Source of the DNA: Girardinichthys multiradiatus
Taxonomy: Eukaryota > Chordata > Actinopteri > Cyprinodontiformes > Goodeidae
Reading direction: 5' to 3'
Assembly (NCBI RefSeq): GCF_021462225.1
Contig: NC_061812.1
Coordinates: 39,628,675-39,692,674, forward strand
Length of the DNA: 64,000 nucleotides
In this document: positions 55,901-62,860 of the stretch, piece after piece
Layout: each line of letters opens with the position of its first letter
Position numbering within the stretch: position 1 is the stretch's first letter
Program-made: the position numbers and the translations under genes
Notes under the pieces: generated by a model
What the model was told of the DNA's origin: nothing
The model's database searches: none
What the model saw: the letters and a program-made list of their open reading frames with translations, nothing else

Positions 55901-58900
55901 TTTCAGCATTTAAGAAATAGTATATGCTCATTTGAAATGTGGTGCCTCGATGTGTTTATAAGAGTTGGGATAGTGCAATAAATACATAAAATGTGTTTTA
56001 TTCTTGTATTTCTTGTCTTTCAGATACAACAAGTTGTTGGGGGTCATTTCTCAAAGTCTCAGTGATATGATGAAGGCTCTGAAAGATTCAGATGTAATGT
56101 CATCAAATATGGAGCTTATGGCCCTCAGCTTGTTCAACAACACAGTGCCTGATATGTGGAAATCCAAGGCAAGGCACGGAGAACTGGGAATAACTCTTCA
56201 ATTCTCTGATAATGTTGTCTAATCAGTGCAAAGCCTTACTCATTTGTGTAATACAGGAATTTATTGATATATATTCCTAGAAAATATGAATACATACATA
56301 AATGTTATGAATGTATTTAAAATTAGAGTTTCAAATTTGTATTATTTTGTAATTATTTCTCTATTCTTTGTATAGTTATAAAATTGTGACAAGCTGAATT
56401 GCTGACCTATAGCCTTGGTGCTATATCTGTCTTATAAGGAAAGTCTCGGCTTTCTAGGAATACACAGAGCTCCCCATTGGTAGTAGAACTTTAGACTGCT
56501 TTGCTTTCTCTCTGCAGGCCTACCCATCTATGAAGCCTCTGGCTTCCTGGGTGTTGGACCTTCTTCAGAGGATCTGTTTCCTCCAGGGGTGGATCTCCAA
56601 AGGCATTCCACCTGTGTTCTGGATTAGCGGGTTCTTTTTCCCACAATCCTTTCTCACTGGGACCCTGCAGGATTACGCTCGTCGCTTCGGCCAAGCTATT
56701 GAAACTGTGGAATTTGACTTTGAGGTCACTAAGGCTCTTCTTTGCTGTACTAGCTCAAAACATTTTCATCTACAATTTCCAGGATTAAAGATTTAGGTTT
56801 AACTCTGTATACTCCTACTTTTGCAGTTACTCTGAAATATTAGCAGGGTTCCTACACAGTTTAGAAAAGTCTGGAATCTGATTTTGATACTTTGATAAGT
56901 ATGGAAATATGAAAAAATCAAATAAGAGTATGGAAACATATTTGTATTTTCAGACTTAATTCCCTTTATTGACTAAAATGTTGTGACATTCCCTCTTATC
57001 TTCCTTCTTCTTATCCTTCCTTCCTTGTGTCCTACATCCATGTATTCCTTGTGTCCTATTTTCCTTAAGTCTTTCTGTCCTTTCTTTCTTGCTTCTTTTA
57101 TTTTCTTCCTTGTCTCCTTCCTTCCATCCTCATGTCCTGCCTCCCTTATTTCTGTCCTTTCTTCCCTCCTCATTGTCTTTTTTTCCTTACCATCTTGTTT
57201 CCTTCCTTTTTTCATTTGTTGTGTCCTTACTTCTTTCCCTCCTTGTATCTTTACTGCTTTCTTTTTGTCAAGCCATTCTTGTGGCCAATTTGCTTTCTTT
57301 CTGCCCTTCTTCCTCCCTCTGTTGCCCTATCTACATACCTTTCTTCAGTACTTTTTTCCTTACCTCTATATCCTGCTTTATTTCTTTCTTTCCTTTCTTA
57401 TGTTCATCCTGTCTTACCTGACTTCATCCTTCCTTCCATAAAAGTATGGAAGTGTTACATGTAAAATGTGAAGGAATTTATTCCATAATTCCATATCTTT
57501 CCCATATCTTTTGCAATGGCTCCTCCCCCAGGTGCTGGTCAAGCCAGTGTCAGAGATAACGGAAATGCCTACCACAGGCTGCTACATCTATGGTCTTTTC
57601 CTTGAGGGGGCTCGCTGGAATAACATGGCAGGTCGGCTCACAGAATCCAAGCCCATGGAGCTCCACACAGAAATGCCTGTCATCTGGCTGATCCCCAAAG
57701 CCAACCGCAAACCTCCAACTTGCATAGTCTATCTCTGTCCCATCTACAGGACCCTCAGTCGAGCCGGTTAGTACATACAGAAGATCTGACACTTGGACAC
57801 AATGTTACGTAGTCAGTGTACAGTTTGTGTAACATTGTAAATTTGCTGTCTCCTCAAAATGACTCAACACACAGTCTTTGATATGTCTAGAATGCTGGCA
57901 ACAAAAGTGAGCACGCCAATGTCCAAATTGTGCCCTATTAGTCATTTGTCCTCCCTGGTGTCATGTGACTCATTAGTGTTACAAGGTCTCGGGTGTGCAT
58001 GATGAGCAGGTGTATTAAATTTGGTGTTATCGCTCTCCTCCTGGTCACTGGAAGTTCAACACGAGGTTGAGTGCACGTGCTCAGCATCATATCCAAAGGT
58101 TGTCTTTTAAAAATAGACGTATGAGTGCTGCCAGCATTGCTGGGGTTGACGGGGTTGACTTTCAGCCTGTCAGTGCTCAGACCATACGCCGCACACTGCA
58201 TCAAATCGGTCTGCATGGCTGTCGTCCCAGAAGGAAGCCTCTTCTAAAGATGATGCACAAGAAAGCCCGCAAACAGTTTGCTGAAGACAAGCGGGCTAAG
58301 GACATGGATTACTAGAACCATGTCCTGTGGTCTGATGAGACCAAGATAAACTTATTTGGTTCAGATGGTGTCAAACGTGTGAAGTGTAATTAGGGGTTTG
58401 GGGTCACCAGCCAATATAGCACATTTTTAGGAAGAACTGTTCTGGCACAGACTTATTTTAGCACATGAGGATTTTATTTCATTTAAGCCCATTTCAGAAT
58501 CACAGATTGATGCATCAGACCAGGGGGATCCTAACAGAATTGTAAGAGAAATCCCAACTAACAATGAACACAGCTGTTTTTTTATAAACTCTGCGAGAAA
58601 TGCATACGCCTCCTTCATCCGGTTTTCTGTTACCACTCAGTAGACAGCTTCGACATGGGCATGGATTCCAACCAGCATCAGTGCTCCTGTGCTGCTGACT
58701 ACCCGGTTAGACACACAACCCTTCAGTCTCACAAACTGTGGTCTGTATGTCAGGTAGTCTTTGATCCAGCAGATTGTTGAGGCCTCCACCTGAGTCTTCT
58801 GGAGTTTCTGACAAAGGAAATCTGGTTGAATTGTGTTACATGCACTGGAGAAATCAAAGAACATGATCCTCACAGTGCTGCTGGCTTTGTCCAGATTCAT

Positions 58901-61351
58901 TCATGTGGGCCAGGCTAAGGTTGAAGAGGTGCTGCAGAATCCCACGGAGCTGCTCTGCACAGGCCTTCAGCACCCTCGGGCTGACATGATCTGGATCTGG
59001 ACTTGCAGCCTTATTCCAGTTCAGTCTTTCCAGTTGTTTTTTTACCTGACTCCTTGAGACACACAGATGGAAGTGGGAGGCAAAGGGAGCATCAGCATCT
59101 TCTGATTTGGTTGAAGGCAAAGATGTAGAAGCAGAAGGGTCCATGGCTGAGGTGGAAGATAAAACATTTGATGTGTGACAGAAAAGCTGTGGGTCAAAGG
59201 AGGGTGGGATGTCTGTTTGGCTGTGAGCAGGATAGAAGGATGCTGAGCTTGTTTCAGATCTGAACCTACTGAAGAATTTTTTTAGGTTATTGGCTCTGTC
59301 CAGACCTTCATCGGTCTGATCATCCTTCTGCTTGAAGCCTGTGATCTTCTTCATCCCTAACCACACATCTCTGATATTGTTTTGCTGGAGCTTGCTCTCC
59401 AGCTTCTTCTTGTACACCTTCTTGCTGTCTCTTATCTTGACTTTAAGTTGCTTCTGTAAACTCCTGAATAATTTTCTGTCTCCCTCTCTGAAGGCTCTTT
59501 TTTTCTTGTTAAGCAGGTCCTTCAGGTCACTGGTGATCCAAGGTTTGTTATTGGGGAAGCATCTCACGGTTCTGGTGGGGATGATGTTATCCACACAGAA
59601 GTTTATATAGTCAGTGATACTCAGTCATGGCATTGATGTCCTGTAGCCTCAAAGCAACCTCGCAGGGCTTCTTCAGCTTCCTGTGACCATCTTCTCACAA
59701 TCCTCTTTATTACGGGTTGCCTCTGAACAAAGGATTTATATTCAGAGCAGAGAAAAATAAGATTATCTGATTTGCCTAGAGGAGGTCTTGCTTTAGAGAT
59801 GTATGAGTCCCTGACATTTGCACAAAAACAAATCCAACGCTTTGTTTATTTCTGTAAGAGCAGTTGACAAACAGTTGAAATGTTGGAAGTGTAGCAGAGA
59901 GTGAAGCGTGGTTAAAATCACCAAATATTGCCACAAATGCATCATAACAAATGTCCCAAAGTAAAAATGTATGAGCAAAAATCCTTCCAAGAGCACAGCA
60001 TCCAACACTGGAGGTAACAATCATCCAAATCAATAAATCACTATCCACAAAAGGAGGTTTTTGAGTTTTTTTAAATCAGATATCAGAACAAAAACAACAG
60101 AGCAACATGGTGCCACACTGATCGGCGCAGTTCTAAAACCCAATAGAACACCTTTGGGATAAATTTGATCGTAGAGAGCTGAGATACTGTACAAAAAGAA
60201 GATTCTTAATCAATGCTAAACCAAGGTTTAAACTCTGTCACATGTGAATGTTTTGCGTGGCAGCTGAGGATCTTCCTCAAGTGTTTGTGTGCACCTCCTT
60301 CTAGTGGTTTTATTACTCATCCAAAATAGACTCCAGCTAGTGTCGAGTTTCATGAAGCCTCTGAAAGTGCAGCTCTGCATTTTCCACTCACAGCACGGAG
60401 CCCACACTGTCTCGTCAGTTTACTCAGAGGCTAAATATTTAGACCTTTATTACAGATATTATAGGCTAAGGGAAGAAAAATATTTCATAGCTTTTTATGT
60501 ACCACAGACTCAGTGTCTATGACAAATACCTAACACAATGCAGAGAAGGGGGTGTATAAATTTGATTTCATTACAGCATGAGAGATACGGGGGAGTTGTT
60601 GTTTATTGTGTTCTTTCATACATTGTGTACAGCACTTTGGTCAACGTTGCAGTTGTTTTTAAATGTGCTATATAAATAAACTTGAACATAAACTTCTTCC
60701 ATCGACCTTGGCAAAAGTATTCATACCTCCGGAATGTTTTTTAACTTTTGTTACAATGTAACCGCAAACTTGAGCATATTTTAGAGTACACAATTGTGAT
60801 TTGGACAGAAAATATATGATTTTAAAGTGTTTTAATAAACAAAAAATCGGAAATTTTGTACTCAGCCCCACTGCAACACTGCCTGTTTTTAGCTGTTTTG
60901 CTTCAACCAAAAACAGCCCATCACATTACGTTCTTGGAATAAAAGGATGTACACAGCATAATAGTGCCACCATCGTGTTTCTTTACTAGTTAGGTCATTT
61001 CTGAATGTAATTGATTGCACTGGAATCTATCTAGGGATGTTAAACTAAGGGCCTTCAATGGTTTTCAGATTTGTTTCTGTGAAAAGAAATTGGAAAACAT
61101 GTATCATTTTCCTTCTTTGTCACATTTATGTGCTACGTTATGGTGTTTAATGTTATAAAACACCAATAAAATATACTGAATTGTTTTGCAAGGCGCCCTA
61201 TAGCTGAACTTCTGCTTGTTCCTCTTTAGGGACCTTGTTTCCCACTGGCCTTTCCAGCAATTATGTGACGGCCCTGGAGCTGCCCACAGACCAATGTCAG
61301 AGACACTGGATCAAACGAGGGGTTGCCCTAATCTGTGCACTGGATCACTGA
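11249..61351 (+). CDS. dnah1: Axonemal dynein heavy chain 1 (whole gene, 76 coding exons)
   Basis: A force-generating AAA+ motor of axonemal inner dynein arms, acting in sperm flagella and motile cilia. Joining 76 exons by phase gives 12,420 nt, or 4,139 residues. Human DNAH1 is somewhat longer, mainly because of an extended N-terminus. Alignable landmarks run throughout: V/I-F-D-N-E-D-[FY]-D-C-R-T-P, D-W-L-R-W-x-E-S-W-x-N-D-P-L, six AAA modules, the stalk and microtubule-binding domain, and a terminal [10 protein letters not shown]. Every junction preserves frame and no stop or frameshift was found. Start chosen at 11249: first ATG giving a homologous-looking N-terminus with downstream splice continuity. 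Four introns use GC donors. AAA1, AAA2 and AAA4 nucleotide motifs are eroded. The sub-entries that follow list exon coordinates by domain. Confidence 0.95.
11560..11705 (+). repeat. Tc1-like family A end fragment in intron 1
   Basis: Has the 'tttattgggattttaatga' and 'aattatgaggtggtgatcc' order seen at Tc1 family A left ends, but the outermost inverted terminus is missing. Confidence 0.45.
11930..12440 (-). repeat. Percomorph interspersed repeat, reversed damaged copy
   Basis: Reverse of the repeat at 9150-9435: 'gttgcctcgcagcaagaaag', 'catgttcttcccatgctggg', 'gactggtgacctgtcctg'. It contains an internal duplication: 12086-12136 and 12247-12295 share 'gtgtgagtgcatggctattt', separated by an AT-rich spacer. 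Confidence 0.5.
12470..13405 (-). mobile_element. Tc1-like family A with LINE insertion (intron 1)
   Basis: Minus-strand transposase debris at 12470-12840 (around 'ccaccc-ccatgtttcatgatggg', the reverse of the common transposase motif for K-H-G-G-G). The right end resumes at 13320-13405 ('gtttgtggttgtggcatgat', 'gttcaaggggtcgg'). Between them lies a LINE 3' fragment. Confidence 0.6.
12882..13320 (+). mobile_element. L2-like LINE 3' end nested in Tc1
   Basis: Encodes the degenerate tail ([14 protein letters not shown]) and ends with 'ctggataaaagcatcttcca' plus a short A-rich repeated tail, as in fish L2 elements. It interrupts the Tc1 fragment, so it is the younger insertion. Confidence 0.6.
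14580..15250 (+). mobile_element. Tc1-like transposase remnant (intron 5)
   Basis: Degenerate plus-strand transposase containing the 'ttctgtggtctgatgaatct' motif (W-S-D-E-S around the second catalytic acid) and the G-G-G-S-V-M-W-like segment near 14850-14880. A poly-A run lies at 15177-15196. Many stops; inactive. Confidence 0.7.
16231..17143. other. dnah1 intron 8, no recognised element
   Basis: AT-rich sequence without clear transposon ends or coding sequence. Confidence 0.4.
18043..19718. other. dnah1 intron 11 with a hAT-type fragment
   Basis: At 18398-18480 'aggagtgtccaaagtgcgtt' followed by 'ggtggcccttgg' resembles the edge of a hAT-type MITE. The rest is AT-rich and unclassified, with a chance open frame at 18843-19172. 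Confidence 0.4.
20041..24068 (+). CDS. dnah1: dnah1 exons 13-25: linker region
   Basis: Exons: 20041-20160, 20267-20349, 20737-20878, 21143-21298, 21400-21598, 21714-21967, 22181-22393, 22475-22636, 22743-22864, 23134-23239, 23330-23509, 23614-23751, 23905-24068 (residues about 751-1430). The dynein linker (DHC_N2) is the lever that swings over the AAA ring. Diagnostic motifs are present: [17 protein letters not shown] in exon 17, N-M-S-F-S-P in exon 19, L-E-P-I-F-S-S in exon 20, and [15 protein letters not shown] in exon 22. This part is well conserved, including the structural tryptophans. Exon 17 could also end four bases later, but only 21598 keeps frame with exon 18. Confidence 0.92.
20390..20560. 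repeat. Interspersed repeat edge (intron 14)
   Basis: 'gcagggtttatacgcagtct' followed by 'tgaaaagtatggaaaag' is the same family as 56845-56960 ('gcagggttcctacacagttt'). Both resemble a common fish DNA-transposon edge. Confidence 0.4.
20925..21068 (-). repeat. Tc1-like family A right end (intron 15)
   Basis: 'acttgtggttgtaacgtgcc' leads to 'gaggggtgtaaatatttttg' and 'caccacactgta', the outer end of family A. Confidence 0.6.
22890..23110 (+). repeat. Tc1-like family A left end (intron 21)
   Basis: 'ctttttcacattttgtcaca' followed by 'caacaaacttcagtgtattt' marks the inverted terminus of the family, running up to the exon 22 acceptor. Confidence 0.5.
24173..25997 (+). CDS. dnah1: dnah1 exons 26-31: AAA1 module with eroded catalytic motifs
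   Basis: Exons: 24173-24286, 24426-24614, 24706-24811, 25444-25557, 25647-25796, 25911-25997. AAA1 is the main ATP-hydrolysing site of all active dyneins. Walker A is intact as G-P-A-G-A-G-K-T (residues about 1487-1494). Walker B should read C-F-D-E-F-N-R-I but here is C-L-D-D-I-V-H-I (about 1537-1544): the catalytic glutamate is aspartate and F-N-R is lost. The sensor loop T-M-N-P-G-Y-A-G-R reads T-M-N-S-S-R-A-A-C (about 1588-1596), keeping the Asn but losing the rest. Exon 28 ends in a GC donor (CAACAG|GCAAGC). No alternative exon with the canonical motif lies in the flanking introns. Confidence 0.92.
24830..25440. repeat. Intron 28 with hAT-like fragment
   Basis: About 25190-25310 contains 'ggaatcggagataagcag' and repeated GATC-rich 'gatcactgatcagagccgat', similar to edges of hAT elements. 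No replacement AAA1 exon is hidden in this intron. Confidence 0.35.
26076..29522 (+). CDS. dnah1: dnah1 exons 32-37: AAA2 module
   Basis: Exons: 26076-26262, 26347-26438, 28591-28745, 28828-29005, 29102-29296, 29403-29522. Walker A is G-P-P-G-S-G-K-T (about 1768-1775), at the very end of exon 33. AAA2 normally binds ATP structurally without hydrolysis. The usual W-I-E-N-M-N motif reads W-M-N-G-L-N (about 1861-1866), losing the acidic residue. [15 protein letters not shown] and [12 protein letters not shown] are intact. The 2.15 kb intron before exon 34 is filled by two Tc1-like elements. Confidence 0.92.
26441..27095 (-). mobile_element. Tc1-like family A element (intron 33)
   Basis: Left terminus 'ttccaaaagtattcatattt', then reversed transposase debris ('ccatgatgctgccaccacca' near 26740), then right-end sequence ('gtgctgctttgtgttggtct'). 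Many stops. Confidence 0.65.
27100..28575 (+). mobile_element. Second Tc1-like element (intron 33)
   Basis: Plus-strand transposase debris: HTH region near 27560-27760 and the 'agtgaagcatggtggtggct' motif at about 27875-27895. It lies against the reversed family A element, so the intron holds two elements tail to tail. Frames are broken. Confidence 0.6.
29680..30800 (+). mobile_element. Tc1-like family A, near-complete (intron 37)
   Basis: Left-end sequence ('cacaaacttcaatgtacttt' near 29767), N-terminal region, catalytic core with the [15 protein letters not shown] motif at about 30380-30430, and right end ('agtttgtggttgtaatgtga') near 30730. The open frame at 30275-30511 is the largest surviving piece. 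Confidence 0.7.
30971..34059 (+). CDS. dnah1: dnah1 exons 38-44: AAA3 module
   Basis: Exons: 30971-31123, 31337-31411, 31514-31654, 31755-31915, 32560-32717, 32871-33041, 33881-34059. Walker A is G-P-G-G-A-G-K-T (about 2120-2127) and Walker B F-I-D-D-L-S-M-P, where the family normally has N in place of S. The G-G-G-R-N motif reads G-G-D-R-H and the following P-R is Q-R. At the exon 43/44 junction the protein is about 14 residues shorter than human DNAH1 just before E-P-L-V-[DE]-A-T-I. An acidic loop (D-E-D-E-D-E-E) occupies exon 39. Confidence 0.9.
32205..32545 (+). repeat. Unclassified non-autonomous element, copy 2 of 2 (intron 41)
   Basis: Same family as 9443-9765, same orientation. It ends about 14 bp before the exon 42 acceptor. 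Confidence 0.5.
33085..33745 (-). mobile_element. Tc1-like family A pieces with nested repeat (intron 43)
   Basis: Left end at 33085-33230 ('gttcctggcaaaggtattgc', 'aacacaaagtagtgcataac') and a 3' internal piece at 33650-33745 ('gggcctcttagctgcttctc'). Between them 33480-33600 carries a different fish repeat ('caacttggggttaagtgcct'). Confidence 0.5.
34271..36940 (+). CDS. dnah1: dnah1 exons 45-49: AAA4 module
   Basis: Exons: 34271-34501, 34634-34830, 36207-36342, 36456-36664, 36769-36940. The AAA4 P-loop, usually G-V-G-G-S-G-R-S-S, reads G-V-H-G-S-G-R-R-S (about 2465-2473), with Arg at the Ser/Thr position that coordinates magnesium. The Walker B segment L-F-S-D-T-Q-I reads L-F-V-E-T-Q-I. 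Surrounding signatures ([38 protein letters not shown]) are intact, so the reading is secure. The 1.38 kb intron between exons 46 and 47 contains a Tc1-like element. Confidence 0.92.
35040..35885 (-). mobile_element. Tc1-like transposase pseudogene, family E (intron 46)
   Basis: On the minus strand: HTH region at 35852-35700 ([13 protein letters not shown]), Q-R-Q-K-C-L-T-W and W-S-K-V near 35640-35570, S-S-A-G-V-G-P-L-C near 35425, and a C-terminal part reaching about 35070. Three frames are needed to read it and the middle is shortened. Confidence 0.75.
37030..38180. repeat. Composite repeat block (intron 49)
   Basis: 37190-37590 is a copy of the percomorph repeat seen at 9150 ('ggagaacatgcaaactccat' at about 37469). 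37870-38140 is a plus-strand Tc1-like fragment ('agtgcggtggaggatccatg', then 'atgctgtgggcc'). Confidence 0.55.
38190..39029 (+). other. Unexplained segment of intron 49 with splice-like blocks
   Basis: Two short segments are bounded by plausible splice signals: about 38549-38616 (ctcag before, GTCAGC after) and one starting about 38723 after 'cctatag', open to 38995. Neither matches DNAH1, whose exons 49 and 50 join cleanly without them. They could be cryptic exons or chance. Confidence 0.2.
39030..43108 (+). CDS. dnah1: dnah1 exons 50-56: stalk and microtubule-binding domain
   Basis: Exons: 39030-39221, 39328-39438, 39606-39782, 40060-40251, 42307-42474, 42599-42790, 42977-43108. Exons 50-52 form stalk helix CC1 (heptad-rich, [11 protein letters not shown]). 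Exons 53-54 form the microtubule-binding domain (about residues 2814-2933: [28 protein letters not shown]). Exons 55-56 form CC2, ending in A-Y-L-G-P-F. This region is better preserved than the ATP sites. Exon 50 ends in a GC donor (AACAAG|GCAAGG); an in-frame GT donor at 39201 could remove seven residues. Exon 53 is followed by a 2.05 kb intron holding a composite Tc1/L1 insertion. Confidence 0.93.
39814..40015. mobile_element. hAT-type MITE with ~30 bp inverted ends (intron 52)
   Basis: The start 'ccaagggtgtccatcttcag' and the reverse complement of the end, 'ccaggggtggccaactccag', align over about 30 bp with few mismatches. The interior resembles a common fish element with 'aacacatctgaattaa'. 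It sits between exons 52 and 53. Confidence 0.6.
40540..41965. mobile_element. Tc1-end pair enclosing an L1-like 3' segment (intron 53)
   Basis: Left edge 'gtgccatggaaaagtattca' and right edge 'gtggttgtattgtgacaaaa' followed by 'catggcaatgta' are family A ends. The interior (about 40700-41880) instead contains a degenerate L1-like ORF2 C-terminus: 'catgaattctggacatgtcc' translates as H-E-F-W-T-C-P-K. Confidence 0.5.
43210..44790 (+). mobile_element. Tc1-like family A interrupted by a LINE (intron 56)
   Basis: Left edge 'gtgctctacaaaagtctttt', degenerate transposase with 'gaaacatggtggtggcagca' near 43522, and right edge at about 44690-44790. The tail is split by a LINE 3' end. Confidence 0.65.
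44020..44660 (+). mobile_element. CR1/Rex-like LINE 3' end nested in Tc1
   Basis: Encodes a degenerate RT C-terminus: L-L-R-K-L, then [22 protein letters not shown] near 44400. Ends with 'cagacaaataaagtttctat'. The piece interrupts the Tc1 sequence. Confidence 0.65.
44851..48649 (+). CDS. dnah1: dnah1 exons 57-65: AAA5 and strut into AAA6
   Basis: Exons: 44851-44976, 45116-45235, 45364-45513, 45605-45765, 46153-46372, 47603-47798, 47949-48100, 48199-48395, 48505-48649. Motifs match DNAH1: [16 protein letters not shown] (exon 58), [16 protein letters not shown] (exon 59), [10 protein letters not shown] (exon 60), [15 protein letters not shown] (exon 61), Y-Q-Y-S-L-E-W-F (exon 62), [11 protein letters not shown] (exon 63). 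Exon 64 must end at 48395 with a GC donor of poor consensus (CCACAG|GCATGA) to keep the conserved P-H-R-E-x-L-P-G. A partial copy of exon 60 lies in intron 61. Confidence 0.93.
46390..47510 (-). mobile_element. Tc1-like family A remnant (intron 61)
   Basis: Left edge near 46400, reversed transposase ('agcatgatgctgccagcatc' near 46885), HTH region near 47040-47200, and right end near 47345-47420. It is interrupted near its right part by a 112 bp copy of dnah1 sequence. Confidence 0.65.
47228..47339 (+). pseudogene. 112 bp copy of dnah1 intron 59/exon 60 junction
   Basis: Matches 45557-45668 base for base except for two visible changes: the acceptor 'cctag' is 'cctac', and 'gttccgtac' is 'gttctgtac'. 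Same orientation, 1,671 bp downstream, inside a Tc1 remnant. With its AG destroyed it should not be spliced. Confidence 0.9.
48880..50035 (-). mobile_element. Tc1-like family B transposase pseudogene (intron 65)
   Basis: On the minus strand: [14 protein letters not shown] and [14 protein letters not shown] (49715-49500), [23 protein letters not shown], then catalytic-core debris to about 48950. The outer end 'ggggccaaatacttttttta' at about 50008 belongs to this family. Frame broken. Confidence 0.7.
50036..50591. other. Remainder of intron 65, unclassified
   Basis: Chance frames on the minus strand (50106-50532) have no clear family; possibly a decayed retroelement. Confidence 0.25.
50592..61351 (+). 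CDS. dnah1: dnah1 exons 66-76: AAA6 and C-terminal domain
   Basis: Exons: 50592-50750, 51185-51316, 51454-51624, 51781-51960, 53472-53642, 54258-54434, 54574-54704, 56024-56168, 56518-56724, 57532-57766, 61230-61351. Typical motifs: I-S-L-G-Q-G-Q and W-V-I-F-Q-N-C-H (exons 66-67), D-F-R-L-W-L-T-S and E-P-P-R-G-V-R-A (exon 68), [13 protein letters not shown] (exon 70), I-F-G-L-H-D-N (exon 71), W-I-S-G-F-F-F-P-Q (exon 74), G-L-F-L-E-G-A-R-W (exon 75), and the terminal [15 protein letters not shown]. Stop TGA at 61349-61351. Exon 73 ends in a GC donor (TCCAAG|GCAAGG). The last intron is 3.46 kb and full of transposons. Confidence 0.94.
52055..53340 (-). mobile_element. Tc1-like family A element carrying a SINE (intron 69)
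   Basis: Reversed family A debris: 'taccagctttgcatgtagag' near 52167, 'catcttcccatcagctctga' near 52318, HTH region around 52480-52760, right end 53160-53330. Interrupted by the SINE at 52531-52715. Confidence 0.65.
52531..52715 (+). mobile_element. tRNA-derived SINE with 15 bp target-site duplication
   Basis: A tRNA-like head has an A-box-like 'tggctggcggagcggtagag' and a B-box 'gagttcgagtcc'. A conserved fish SINE body follows ('ctgctgcatgtccctctttc', 'acttcctgtctgcc'). The sequence aaatgatggattgag occurs on both sides (52516-52530 and 52716-52730), a perfect 15 bp target-site duplication. Not a functional tRNA gene. Confidence 0.85.
53643..54257. other. dnah1 intron 70, nothing recognised
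   Basis: No transposon ends, coding sequence or RNA gene were identified in this 0.6 kb intron. Confidence 0.4.
54750..55640 (-). mobile_element. Tc1-like family A with nested MITE (intron 72)
   Basis: 'gtgttagttttccaccacac' near 54814, 'ttcttctgaccagagcacct' near 54873, then a MITE fragment at about 54950-55105 ('aaaacatgcaggacagtggg'), then Tc1 again from 55140 to its right end near 55640 ('ctaaatacttttgcaaggta'). Confidence 0.6.
56845..57500 (+). repeat. Interspersed repeat with ~430 bp pyrimidine tract (intron 74)
   Basis: 56845-56960 is a DNA-transposon-like edge ('gcagggttcctacacagttt', 'aagtatggaaatatg'). About 56990-57440 is a degenerate (CCTT)-type tract, almost pure pyrimidine on the plus strand. 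It ends 90 bp before the exon 75 acceptor. Open frames here are low-complexity artefacts. Confidence 0.7.
57860..58440 (+). mobile_element. Tc1-like family C transposase pseudogene (intron 75)
   Basis: Plus-strand N-terminal and central transposase: [23 protein letters not shown], then after an in-frame TAG 'ctgtggtctgatgagaccaa' (W-S-D-E-T-K). C-terminal part absent. Confidence 0.75.
58430..59610 (-). mobile_element. Rex1/L2-like LINE, internally deleted (intron 75)
   Basis: The minus-strand frame 59594-58854 covers the endonuclease-RT connecting region ([18 protein letters not shown], then [16 protein letters not shown]). It then joins, through an overlapping frame, RT sequence [13 protein letters not shown] and [21 protein letters not shown]. 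The RT segment normally between L-S-L-A-H and the D-K-[AP]-S-S-T-V-R-I-M motif is missing. Inactive. Confidence 0.8.
59615..60695. repeat. Intron 75 remainder with LINE tail
   Basis: 60610-60690 carries a LINE-type tail ('cagcactttggtcaacgttg', 'gtgctatataaataaacttg'). The stretch 59615-60540 is unclassified except for LINE-flank similarity. Confidence 0.4.
60697..61200 (-). mobile_element. Deleted Tc1-like family A copy (intron 75)
   Basis: Left edge 'ggcaaaagtattcatacctc' and right edge 'ttttgcaaggcgcccta' frame only about 500 bp, so most of the transposase is gone. It ends about 30 bp before the last dnah1 exon. Confidence 0.65.
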
Positions 61352-61435
61352 ACACATGGCATGCTTTCGTCTTTGCTTTCATCACTATAAAGCTAAGCAG
61401 TCCAAGGTGATGTTAGGCGCAAACTCAGCTTGTGT

Positions 61436-61441
61436 AATAAA
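61436..61441 (+). terminator. dnah1 poly(A) signal
   Basis: AATAAA 85 bp after the dnah1 stop codon, followed by a T-rich and GT-rich stretch. First canonical signal downstream of the stop. Confidence 0.75.
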
Positions 61442-61499
61442 TTGTTCTCTTTCTGTCATTTAAATGTTTTCTGTTGAGTCTTTTTTTTTTTTTTTATTA

Positions 61500-62859
<1,360 letters not shown>

Positions 62860-62860
<1 letters not shown>

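Noticed and set aside
57000..57464. Overlapping long open frames on both strands (for example 57089-57421 and 57132-57464)
   Set aside because: They arise from the low-complexity pyrimidine tract; composition is Ser/Phe/Leu/Pro repeats and all lie inside a dnah1 intron.
11249..61351. dnah1 as a pseudogene
   Set aside because: No frameshift or stop in 76 phase-consistent exons with usable splice sites; the motif erosion is by substitution only.
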